Position numbers and translations under genes: made by a program
DNA from: Pithys albifrons albifrons
Lineage: Eukaryota; Chordata; Aves; Passeriformes; Thamnophilidae
Direction: 5' to 3'
Length of the DNA: 64,000 nucleotides
Assembly: GCF_047495875.1 (NCBI RefSeq)
Contig: NC_092461.1
Coordinates: forward strand, 62,298,299-62,362,298
The notes under the pieces: model-generated
Seen by the model: only the letters and a program-made list of their open reading frames with translations
What the model was told of the DNA's origin: nothing
Databases searched by the model: none
Shown: piece after piece, positions 13,101 through 24,182 of the stretch
Layout: each line of letters starts with the position of its first letter
Position numbering within the stretch: position 1 is the first letter of the stretch

Positions 13101-16100
13101 GAGGCATCCTCTGTTTTGCTACCAGGTTGGAAACCAGGGCAAGGGAGGGGGTTCTGAGGCATTAGGGTGTATTAGTACAGCTCTGTTAAAGAGCACTAAT
13201 AACATATCTCATGTATACTTACGTGAGTAAGGGACTTTGTCATGACACTGTATGTCAGATTTATAATGGCCATCATTCAGGTGAATCAACAGATAAATTG
13301 ATGAAGTCTCCGGGCCCCCCCACAGTCTTGAAATGCTCACAGAAAGTCTTGTATAGGATTCTGCATACCCTGAGAAGAGATTTAAGAATGTGTGTTAATC
13401 CTCAAGGGGTTCAGTAGTTTCACATCTGTAATTTCCAAGCTAGTCTGTGAGTTTAACTATTTGTTATCCAGAGGGCCACAGTTCAATCAGTGTTTGCATA
13501 TGAAAAACTCGATCTCTTACAACCTCTTTTGTATGGAGTTGTATATTTATATAAGGTCCCAGTTTTCTTTTCTGGTTTTGTCAGCCTTGTGAGGGGGATG
13601 TTTTTTTTTTTAGCCTTCAACACAGATATGAGGTGAAATTGTCTGTTCAGAGTGAACTCTGTGCCAAGTGTACTATTGTACTCATATTTTTGCATGTGTG
13701 AATTCGTATGTAACTGTGCATTGAGATGCAAATCTAGGCGAATAATCCTTTCTTCCCTGAATTTTCATGCAAAGATCTGCAGTACTGCTAAATTAGCAAT
13801 ACTGAGCTTTAACCACACGAGGGAGCGATGTTTAGCTGCCCTGGGAAAGCTGCCGTCACTAGCAAGGCTAAGCACTTATTTACAAGGTTAAAAGTCCTTA
13901 TTTTCGGTTTTTATCACTGTTCTGTCTTGGCTTTCCTATGTCTTATGGCGACGTGCGTGATAAAAGGAATGTAAGTAAAAAGGATAAAGAGCAACATAGT
14001 TGATTATGAGCCTCCAACCACGTCAACTTTCACCTGAAAATGGCAGAGTGGTTTTGAGCAGAGTGAATCCACCAAACCCTGGGTACTTAATGCTGAGCCT
14101 ACAGCCTAGTGGAGGTAGCGCTTCTGTCAGAGGATATCTCCAGCAGAGTTGAAAGCTGCAGCCACATCTCCTGATTCTCCGGAGCTATGCTTTCCCCTCT
14201 TATTCCCTTCTGCTCCTTTGGAGGCAGAAAGTGGAAATATAATTTTATTTTATAATTTACTCAACAGCAAATGAGTTCAGAAAGCAAATTACTGTCTTTT
14301 GCTGCTGCAGGCTGTTTGTGCATTTTTTTCCTTAGGGATTTTCATTGGGGTTTTGTTTGTTTGTTTGTTTCCCCCTAAAATATTCCAGTTAATCTATTAA
14401 AAAGTTTGTCCTGGACACTGGCCATTTTATTAGGTGATTCCTGAGCTGGGATACAAGTACCTGCAGAGGGGAAGGCAAAAGGGCTAAGAAGGTGGACTGG
14501 TTACCTCCACCAGCTACAGGATAATGAGTGTACATCCAGTTGTGCAATAGCAGTCACAAAACAAAGCAACATGGAAGCAGTGGACTGAAGGTGGCTACTT
14601 GCTGGGGGGGACTGCTGGAGATAAAGAGCTTGAAAATGCAAAAGTGAGAGCATTGTGGAATGGAGGAGTGAGGAGCAAGGAGGCTTGACAGCTAGTCAGG
14701 GAAGTGCTAAGGCAGGAGAGTGTTCTGCTGTTCAGCCTGAGGTCCTGGGATGAGAACCTGGTAGGGAGGGCTGGTGTTCCAGTCTGCTGCAGGGAAGAGA
14801 CTGGCTCTCTCAGAGAGAAGAGATGTAAGGGCTGGTCAGCCTGAGACTGGAGAGCAGCCTCAAGTCACTCTTAAGAATTCTCATATTTGTAGGCTGCTTT
14901 ATGTATTCACACTGTGGATACAGGTCTGGCTTAGAAGGCTACCTGCTGCCTCCTTAATAAATAAATCTCAGTGATCTGTCAGTAGATAGCGACATGGCTT
15001 ACAGAAAATTCTTACGGTCAATATGCACTCATCCCAGCTCCTCCTGGAGTCCATGTGTGCTTCCTTGACTTACCAAATGAATAAGGCTTAAGTAAAGTTT
15101 AAAGGTGGTGTTTTAAATGAAAGACATTGCCTCTTTTTTCCTTAATGCCATTTTGCATTTTATTTTCATGAAATGGATATTGCTTGGGCTTCTTTTTTTA
15201 ATATATCTTGCTTTTCATAGCAGTCTAGAGAGCTGGTCTGTAATACAGACATCACACTCTTAATGGCAGACTTGTCACTGTTCATGGGTTTTCTTCTCTG
15301 GCAAAAATGAGAAATGACATATATTTTGCAGCAGCCTAGCTGCAGCAGCCCCTGCTAGCCTGGTAATGCCACTGGAGACACAGCAGTGCCCTCTTCCTCT
15401 GGGAGAGTTTGTGCGGGGTTTTTTTGAGGGTACCAAAGGGAAGGGCCACAGGCAGCTGGGTCTGAGAGCAGGGGGTTATTTTCTGTGTTCTTAAAAGTGC
15501 ACCCAGTAATGCTGCACACTCCTTCCAAGCTTTCACAGCGCTGTCAAACAAAGCTTTGAAGGTCTGTTAGTCCAAAATCCAGTTTTCAGACAGTAACAAT
15601 ATATCGAAATTTGTTTCTTCTGAGCTCATGTTGTTAAGGCAGTTCTTTTCCTGCTGTAAGATGAACACAACAACTGAATTTTACATTGTGTCCATGCCTA
15701 CAGTATGAAATGATGAGGAACAAATGCACCTCTGGCAATGTTCTCAGGATAAGTAAGGCTGTAGATGGTCGATTAAACTAGGGAATTCAGTAGAACTTTA
15801 AGTATTTGCATATGATAGAATTGGCGTCTGTTACAGGGTTTTATTGCAGGGTTTGATCTAAGCTATAATAAGAGTCTGAGCCTGGAAAGAGAAAATGGTC
15901 CTTCCCACCAACAAAGCTATATGCATTTTTGACAGCCAGCATGATCAAAAAAGCTGGAACTTCCCAATGGGTGTATCCCAAAGAAGAAATTTTTGTAATA
16001 CAACCAGAAATATGCTTTAAATCAGAAAGACTGTATAGTTTTGATCTGCTTTTTGTTTTACATAAAGAAACTTGGCCTTAGTCAGAAAAGCCTCTGTACC

Positions 16101-16216
16101 AAAGCCAGTTTTTTATCTATTTCTAGTTGTTTAAATGATTGATTGTTTTTCTGTCTCATTTCTGTCTCATGGTTGCTTGGTTGCTTAAGAGCTAGGGATT
16201 TAATTCAGTAACAGAT
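10105..16216. other. Non-coding sequence between CR1 copies
   Basis: No gene is recognised in this 6 kb. It holds an A/T-rich background, a short GTTT repeat at 14350-14370 and a more GC-rich, unclassified segment at about 14450-14990. A possible conserved element lies at 13650-13980 and is listed separately. Several open frames of 60-130 codons (for example 11712-12095 minus) overlap on both strands and show no domain. They look like chance frames. Confidence 0.55.
13650..13980. promoter_or_regulatory. Possible conserved non-coding element
   Basis: This unique stretch contains a perfect POU octamer ATGCAAAT at 13726-13733 and a near-octamer ATGCAAAG at 13767-13774. It keeps several CpGs (in ACGAGGGAGCGATG, GCCGTCACT and GGCGACGTGCGTG) in surroundings almost free of CpG. 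Retained CpGs and clustered transcription-factor motifs are typical of conserved enhancers. Conservation itself cannot be seen from one sequence, so this is inference. Confidence 0.25.
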
Positions 16217-16425
16217 ACATAGAATCATTTAGGTTGAAAAGACCTTTGAGTCCAGCCATTAACAAAACACTGCCAAGCCCACTACTAAACTATGTCTCTA
16301 AGTGCTGCACTTATACACCCAGGAATGGTGCCTCAACCACTTACAGTGCTTGACAACCCTTTTGGTGAAGAAATTTTTCCTAATACTGCTCTAAACTTCC
16401 CTTGGCACAACTTTGAGACATCCTT
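16217..16425 (-). mobile_element. CR1 LINE 3' fragment, antisense
   Basis: The segment opens with CATAGAATCATTTAGGTTG, the reverse complement of a CR1 3' end. It continues through recognisable CR1 3' UTR blocks: CACTGCCAAGCCCAC, ACTAAACTATGTC, TGCTTGACAACCCTTT, GGTGAAGAAATTTTTCC and CCTTGGCACAACTTT. Compared with the usual CR1 layout it has internal deletions and many substitutions, so it is older than the 9.2 kb copy. Resemblance fades after about 16425. No coding capacity remains. Confidence 0.85.
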
Positions 16426-19400
16426 AGTTCAGATGCCGTTCTCTCTTTTACAATCAATTTGTAGAAAACTAAGTTATCTTTAGTTTGTGTGCCTTAGAGA
16501 TCTTTCTGAAAACAGATCTCCTCCAGCACCTCTGGACCACGGGAGCTGTGTCCTCAGTCATTTTGATATTTCTGCAGGTATGATAGTGCGGCTTTTGTTC
16601 TTGAAGCAAAGGCAGTGGTGAGGAGGAGAGTAAGATCACATGTCCTAATAATCATCTTTGTTGTACGAAAATCATAGTTTCAAGAAAGATAGAAGCAAGC
16701 TAGGTTTTTACTCTTTGTTTTTCTCTATAAAAATACCAGCTTTGATTCACAGACACACTGCTAGAAAGTTCCCAACAGCATCACTTGGAGAACATGGAAA
16801 GGAGTAATGGTGATTTAGAAATGTTTTAGCAAATTATCAAATGTGATGGAAAGGAAACACTTTCTAGTGGGGTACTCAAGAAGTCAGCCAGAAGAAATCA
16901 GTGCTGAGATACAGGTGCTAGTGATCAGAAGTTGCAATATGGTTTGGAAAACAAAAATTTATAGGTGCAAAATTTTAATCTCCCTGGAATACAAACAAAA
17001 ACTGACACAAACAAGCAAATAACCAAAAAAAAAATAGGCCAACAAAACCAAACCAAACCAACCAAAATAAAAAGAACACAAAAGCCTTGCCCCAAAACAA
17101 AATAAAAGGTGGCTGATAGACAAGAGAGTTATTGTCACTACTCACAGGATATTCTGGTTCACTTTTAGGGATGCTGAAGAAATGTTGACATGATGAGAGC
17201 AGCTTCCATGAGGAAAGGAGTAATCTTTCAAGTTCAGCTTTGCCAGTCCCAAGTGCTTCTGTTGTGCTCAGATATCCTCTATTCTCTTGCTTTGTTGAGA
17301 CTACATGATGAAAGAATAAAACCATTTTTCATAATACTGCTCATGCTACTAAAATGTAGCTGTGAAGTGCACAACCATAGTCCTGTTTGTAGTGAAAGAT
17401 TTCTAGTATCATGTGGTCAATCATGACTAATGAGACATCACAAATGTAAAGACAGTAACAAACCAATACTCATCAAAAAGCTTAACAAAACAGAATTGTT
17501 GTATTTAGAATTGCACTTTTAATTCCAGAGAAACTGGGGAGTTTTAGTTTTAGTTTTAGTTTTAGTGTCAGGAGAGTTATTTCACTGATGACTGAATTGC
17601 AGTCACTTCTGCTTCAAAGAGCAGTATCAGTTTGACAACTCAGAGCTTTATTGCTCAACAGCTTGGAGCAGGAAGAGGAGCTGATAGTCATCTCGAGGAG
17701 TCTGAAGGTAGCTTCCAAAGCTGGAGTCTGGCCAGGAGCCTGAGCTAGGCTGTCTTGCCGAAAGACCTGTGCCAAAATCTTTCCCTTCACCCACAGTCAT
17801 CCAGCACTTCACATTTTGATCTAGTTCTGTAAATTCTGACTGTTTTTTACTTCTTGAAAACCTTTTAAAATACCTGTGATCTAAAAATAGGACTTGCAAT
17901 GCAAAAGCAGGGAATTTTTTTCCTCAGTCACTAGGTGCTTCTGGATATGCTCATTTTAGACATGTTGTTCAAGTGTCAGCTGGATGGTTTAATGCTGTGA
18001 CTATCCTAGCTCATTTCCAGTTGCTGCTCGAAAGCACATTGAATAGAGCAGCCCTCTGCTATAGTCCTAGATAAGAAAACGCTTATAGCAATTATATGGG
18101 TGTTAGACAATTTTGTCTGTTTTCTTCTTGCTCCAATCTTACATGTTCCTGCTTTGTACATTTACACCAATGCAACAAACAGCCAGTGTTAAACTCCATA
18201 AGGTCCCCAACTGGCTTGGAGATTACACATCTTCCATACTCAAGGAACCTATGGTACCTCAAAATACAACTTGCCCAAAGGAGTTCTGGAAATTTAGCAA
18301 AGTCTTTTGTTTTATGACTACATCAAACTTTCTTCTTCTCCACGTTTTACCTTTTGCCTTTCTTAATTTTCCTATTGGATCCCCATAAAGGATCTTAGAT
18401 TTGATGAGTTCCAAGTGAATCAATATGGCTATACTGCTTCAGAAGGTTTCAGTTTGGGCTTTTTAGGTTTGTTTTCCAGTTGTCTAGGGTTTCCCAGGTC
18501 TTCTAGTGCTCTAAACCCTGAAGAGTTTGTTCTACACAGGGTAGAAAAGCTACAAAAATATAGCAAATATAACAAAAGTCCTTGAATTCCTGTACCTGTT
18601 CTTATATTGCTGTATTCTTTCTGCAAATCAGACCTGGCTTTTTAAATCTCCGCCTCTCTGCTGCATCTTCCTCTCTGCAGAGACACCCTACGTGAGTAAC
18701 TTTCCACTTATAGCAAAACAGCCCAGATTCCTGTGCAGTGCATCAGCCTCACACAGAAGGTGATTTTAATAAAACAGCATTACAATGGTAAAGCATTATT
18801 CTCCATCTGTCTCTCATTTCAGAATCCTTTTAATTTGTGTTGATATTGTATTTATATTCCAGATTATGTTAAGAATATTCATAAAAGTAGACTTATATGA
18901 CCTTTCAAACTCTAGTAAACTGAAAAAAATGAGAACATTCCCTTTTGTTACAGCAAAGTGCTAAGGATTGTTTTAATTTTTGATAAAGACGAGTGCTTTG
19001 CATCTGTTGAGCATGTAGCTGTCAGCAAGGTGATGGAAAGGCAACTCTCCTCTGTGATGTAACTGACTCAAAGAATGACCTAGGGACAAAATTGTTTAAT
19101 TCCAGGTTTATAGACCTGTTAAAGCAGTGGTTGGTATCAGTGATGCTTATTGCTCCCAGCTGCAGTCGGATGCTCTCTGATGTGGAACAATGACATGTTA
19201 TGTCTTAAAGATGCAGGAAACAGGACTCACAAGCCACAGATTTCTGATACTCACAGAGGACTTTCAAATGCTTTGATTTTTGTCACTCTTCTTGATGCAG
19301 CTGCCTTTGAGATGCCTGCCTGTTGCACTGCCAGCCCAACTTCTTAAATGCTCCTTTCAGGATTTCAGCTTGGCTTCACAGAAAAATATACTCAAAAATA

Positions 19401-21382
19401 CTACTGATTTTTTGAAACGTCTGAATCTTTGTGAAACATTTGGAGTTTATTGGCAGAAAAGCATTAGAAGCAACTGTGAAAGTATTAGGAAACAATACTG
19501 TGTAATGCACAAAGCATTTGGCTAGGACAGAGGCTCTGGCTGTGCCATTCAGTCAGTATATGCTGTCAAACACTTTTCTTTGTTGCTTACTGTACAAAAG
19601 AATTTTTTCCACCTTCAAACTATTTGAATTGTATTTTATTTCATATTTGAAACCAGTAACAGGGTAACCAAAAGGAATTTAGAGATGCTGGAACTGCAAA
19701 TTCTTGACCACAGTCCGGTGTCTTCTAAGGCCTCAGATGGTTAAATGGCACATGCACCATGAGTGGATCAGGTTGTCTTCATCTTGCTGAAGATGAAGGT
19801 TCATCCTGCTCACAGGGAACCTAGCGTCACATTTGTTTCATGTCGATAGATCTGTTTAGTGATGCAACTCTTTTACATGTATGCAGCTCTATCTCCAGAA
19901 AAACAATGTGTTCCTAAAGGAAAAGTTCTGTCCCATGTGTTTTTTATGGGCCATTGTGGGGTTTTTTGGTCATATGCTATGAAATCACACAGTATTTGCT
20001 ATGTCTGGCCGCTCTATCGCAAATAGTGAGGGCTTTCCAAATCAGTGCTCAGGCTCTAGAATTCAAGTCCTTGCCTTAAGATGACACCACTTAGTTAAAG
20101 AGCCCCCCATAGCCATGTGAGGACTGATTTTCACAACAGTAGTTCTTCATGGCCCTTAAGTTACTGAGAAGAGCCCCAGTTCTTTTACTGTCTTTTGCCA
20201 GGCTCTCTTTGCAAAATTGAAATATTTTTCGTTGTATCTTATAAATATATATACACAATATATTATTTGTAATTATAAATATATAAATGAATGTCAAAAC
20301 CAGTCACATAGCGAAGGAAAAGCAAAATGAAACATATCAAAATGTAGGAGAAAAGCCTATGAAAAAACTCTGCATGCATATGTATGAGTGTATAGATGTA
20401 CATATACAGACAAACAACTTTCTGGTCACATCGCAGTCACAGCTTCAATGTATTCAGTGTGTTTAGGTGATTGGTTTCCTTGTGATGCTTTTGCATCATA
20501 TATAAGTAATACTGTTTGAAATAGATAACTGCTATGGATCAGGAAACAATTTGTTCAAAATGACACAGAGAATTTCTTGGAAACCTGTCTCACGTAATCT
20601 TTTGTGAAGCAGTTATTTTTGGTTTCTCTTTGAAAAATACCTGTCAGCATAAAAGCAACATTTTTATGTCAATGATTGTGTCAGAGTTTGTGTACTGTAG
20701 ATTTACTGTCTTTCTCCTAGTAGAAGTTTTCTCATAAGCAATATATATATATATGTAAAACACCCTTCAATTTTATTTTTCTTTTAACAAAATATTCTGT
20801 ATTTCATGAGGTTAGGGATTGTTTTTGTCAAGAGACTGGGTTTTGCCACTTGTAAAATTCATTACCCTACTGCCTTCAGTCAAGATGGCCAAGTGCAATA
20901 TACGGAATTGCTGTTCTGTGGAAATGTGTTTATTTTTCCAAGAGGTGATTGTGGTTCCCAAAATAGCTTCTGTATGACTGTGTAGTAAATTTTAGATTTG
21001 CCAGTCTTGGCACTATCCTTTCAAATAATTTATTTTCTCCTCCATATTGCTTCAATGGTATCTTTAATGAGTGTATGTCTCAAGCAGTCACAAGGACAAT
21101 TTGAATCCATCTCATTTCCTGGTAAACATCCAACCTTCATTGAAATCAGCTTTTCTGCATTTTAAGTTGTGTGCAAACTTTCACTTGCATTTATTAGCAC
21201 TTCCTCAGATATTATAGCAGCAAGTGAAGAAGACTTTTATTCTATTAATTCTTGGGTGAGAAGGGAAACAGGAAATAAAAGCATAATGTGTATTTTTACT
21301 TCTCTTGTAGTATTAATACTGCTAAAACGGGTACTGCAAATCAAGCTTGATTGCTTTTATTCTAATAGGACCATAAAATTTT
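16426..21382. other. AT-rich non-coding sequence, no gene recognised
   Basis: This stretch holds an A/C-rich low-complexity patch (about 16985-17110, repeats of AACCA and AAAAC type), a five-unit TTTTAG repeat (17541-17565) and short AT runs near 20230-20290 and 20740. Open frames reach about 116 codons, and the longest of these (16975-17325 minus) is created by the low-complexity patch. I see no exon with convincing splice sites and no RNA gene. Confidence 0.55.
17541..17565 (+). repeat. Short (TTTTAG)n tandem repeat
   Basis: There are about four to five head-to-tail hexamer units of TTTTAG. It is a simple repeat too short for a minisatellite. It resembles a degenerate telomere-type hexamer, but T4AG is not the vertebrate TTAGGG unit, so no telomeric origin is claimed. 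Confidence 0.8.
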
Positions 21383-21952
21383 TGTTGTGGTTTAACCCCA
21401 GGCAGTAGCTCAGCCCCACACAGCCATTCCCTCCCTCCCCACAGTGGAATCAGGGAGAGAATCAGAAGGGTAACAGTGTAAAAACTCGTGGGTTGAGATA
21501 AAGACAATTTAATGTGTAAAGCAAAATTAATGCTTGTAAGCAAAGCCAAACAAGGAATTAAAACACCACTGCCTGTGGGCAAGCAGGTGTTCAGTCATTC
21601 TCAGGAAAGCAGGGCTCCATCACATGTAATAGTGACATGAGAAGACAAATGCCATCACTCTGGACATCCCACATTTACACCTTCCTCCCCCCCCCCACTT
21701 TGTATACTGAGCAAGACATGGAGTATCCTTGGGGTCAGCTGTCCCACCTGTGTGCCCTCCCAACTGCTTGTGTACCCCAAGGCTGCTTGCTGATGGAGTG
21801 GGGTGAGAAGCAGAAAAGGCCTTGACTCTGTGCAAGCACTGATCAGCAACAGCTAAAACATCTCAGTCTTAAGAGCACTGTTTTCAGCACAAATCAGTCC
21901 CATAGCAGCTAATATGAAGAAAATTGATTCTACCACAGCCAAAACCAGCACA
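21383..21952 (-). mobile_element. Solo LTR of an avian endogenous retrovirus, antisense
   Basis: About 570 bp is bounded by TGTTGTGGTTTAACCCC at the left and CCAGCACA at the right, giving the TG...CA ends of a retroviral LTR. I recognise the text as a common neoavian ERV LTR (blocks ACTCGTGGGTTGAGATAAAG, GCAGGTGTTCAG, GGAAAGCAGGGCTCCATCAC, GGCCTTGACTCTG). It reads on the minus strand. There a TATA-like motif falls at about 21698-21708 and an ATTAAA polyadenylation signal at 21508-21513, in correct order for U3-R-U5. No gag, pol or env lies next to it and no second LTR is present, so it arose by recombination between LTRs. A clean target-site duplication is not obvious. Confidence 0.85.
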
Positions 21953-23239
21953 ATCTTTTCAGCCAAAAAGCCACTGACAGGTATAGAAAGTTGACAGAAG
22001 TTTTGTCAGAAAACCTGGCAGTACCTCAAAGCATTCATCAGTGATTGGGAGCAAATACATTACAGGAATGTTGCAACATGAACAAAGTATCAGAAATGCA
22101 GAGAAACCACAAGAAAGACAGAAACCACAGGAAGCCCTACCTGAGGCAGACCAGCAGATAGAGGGCTGCTCCTCCTTGCAGCTTGATTAAGGTTGTGAAA
22201 CCTGACAAAGTCATACTCTGTATTAAAAATGCATTGTATGGTATTTTCCTTTCCTGCAGCAGTCTCATTAAGCATTTCCCTCCATGAGATCCTTGTGTGG
22301 ACTCTCTTGTTAATGTTTGACAAGTTACAGCATCCTTCTTCCCTCATGGAACAGAAGCCAAGGTGCCTTCTGAAGAGGATATATCCCTTGTCCTGCCAGG
22401 GACAGTGAAAAATACATTAAAAGAAGCAGTGACTGTCTTTGGAAAGAGTGGCTGGAGGCCTGGGACCACATTGCTGAGAGCAATGGGAGGTGACTGCAGT
22501 TTGGAGAGGGGATATTTCACAATAGGGTCCCATCCAAAGCTCTATTTATCAGGGCTTCACTGAGGACAAATATGTGGGGTTGGAGAGCAAGAGACTGTGG
22601 GACAGGAGGAATTTTCTGCTCATGAGCTCTCAGTATTTCTCAGCTCTCTATGGAAGATCTCAACTTCTTGGATATAATCACATGGGATGGGGCAAATGTG
22701 ATGCTGTTTTCTGCAAGGTCTCATTTTAAAAACAAATTTTATCTCATGATTGTCCTTGTCAGAAATGAAGTAACAGGCCTGTTCTTATTCTCAGAAAATA
22801 ACTTGTGGTCCCAAATTATTCTTTTCTTCATTTTGAGTAAGAGATTTTTGGTTGAAACACCACAAAAACTGAGTTGCTTCTTTACTGATAAAGTGATGTT
22901 TACATTTACTTATGGACTGCCTCTGTAACATCAGCTAAAGACAGATAGCAAATCTTCTAGTCCACATAAACCCAAATACCTTCCACTTTTCTTTTTGGCT
23001 TTATAGCCATGTCCTATATACTGAGTTATGATAATTAGTAATAGAAGAATCCTTTAAAAAATACTGAAAGCCTGACTTATTTTTATATTGGTGAAGCTTC
23101 TGTAATTTCTCAGATGTCTTGTAACTTCAGAGAAAATTCAGAGTACCAGCAGAGTAAGCATAGTGTGGGAGGGGTTCAGCTGAAGCATAAATTAACTGTA
23201 TTTCATTTCCCCTTAATAAAGAATTTCAGTTTTTCCACA

Positions 23240-23690
23240 GCTAACTGTATAATCAATTTGATCCCCTGCTGGCTTGCTAACTCGCTGTTGGCTTTGCTTC
23301 AATAATATCAAGCCTGTAATGAGGGAAATGGGAGGCTCTAATCACACAGAGGAGAAATAAGCAGCTGCAATTGAACGTGTAGTTTAGCTGTGCAGAATTC
23401 TGCTGCGGCTTTTATCGCTGAAGAACTCAAATATGTTTCCCCCCATGTCCGCCTTGCTTTGGAGACTAAAAAGCAGTGTACTCCTCCAGACTCATTAATC
23501 ATATTTCACTGATTGGGTGACACTAAATACTTAAATCCTATTCAGTTTTCAGCAGCCTTGAGCTTACTCCTTCATCTCTGTAAAGTTTTAGCTGTACTTG
23601 CGCAGCCAGGGTGCATTGCAGGTCTGCTTTGCTGTATTAGTAGTGACATAATTCATCTCATTCTGATGTGAAATTGTTAGTCGAAGTATG
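23240..23690. promoter_or_regulatory. Possible conserved non-coding element
   Basis: This unique block is dense in homeodomain-type sites (TAATCA at about 23252 and 23339, ATTAATCAT at about 23494). It also has several retained CpGs (TGCTGCGGC, TTATCGCTG, GTCCGCC, TTGCGCAGCC) in otherwise CpG-poor DNA and little simple sequence. This texture is typical of vertebrate developmental enhancers. Function and conservation are inference only, and no alignment was possible. Confidence 0.25.
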
Positions 23691-24140
23691 CTTTAATTGT
23701 ACCATTATTGTGCCACAAGTCTGGGAGACATTATAAAGAGGAAAAAAAATGGTATAATAGCTGCTGAGTTTGTTTTTCCTGCCTTCACCATGCCTAGAAA
23801 TTACACCCTGTGTTATCGGTTTGTTCAGTTCCTCACTTGTAATTCCACATTTTTTCCAACACTTTGGGTATACAAGACGCAAGTTAAACATACAAGATAA
23901 ACAAAGATTATCTTTAGTTCTAGTATCGCCAGACAAAAGACTCTTCTGAGCTAGCAGTCCCCACCCCTACGTTTCTATTTCTGCTCTTCATTCTAAATGC
24001 TGTACTTCTGGTTGCAGATAATCTGACTGGCAGAACTCTGCAAAAAGGAAAATATTTTTGTCAAATTAAATGTACTTTTTTTTTTCATTTTTTGTTCGAC
24101 TTCAGCATTGGTGGGGGAATGATTTCTGCTTCATATATGA

Positions 24141-24182
24141 TTTTTTTTCTTTTTTTCTTTTTTTCTTTTTTTTTTTCTTCCT
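24141..24182 (+). repeat. Polypyrimidine tract, T-rich with regular C
   Basis: Forty-two bases of T runs are punctuated by single C residues at roughly 8-base spacing. The tract ends in CTTCCTGCCAG, so it superficially resembles a strong branch/polypyrimidine/acceptor signal. Nothing downstream reads as a convincing exon. It is better described as a low-complexity (CTTTTTTT)n tract with some potential for triplex formation. Confidence 0.75.

Noticed and set aside
13806..13822. Possible CTCF site around CACACGAGGGAGCGAT
   Set aside because: At least three core positions differ from the CTCF consensus, which is too weak to call from sequence alone.
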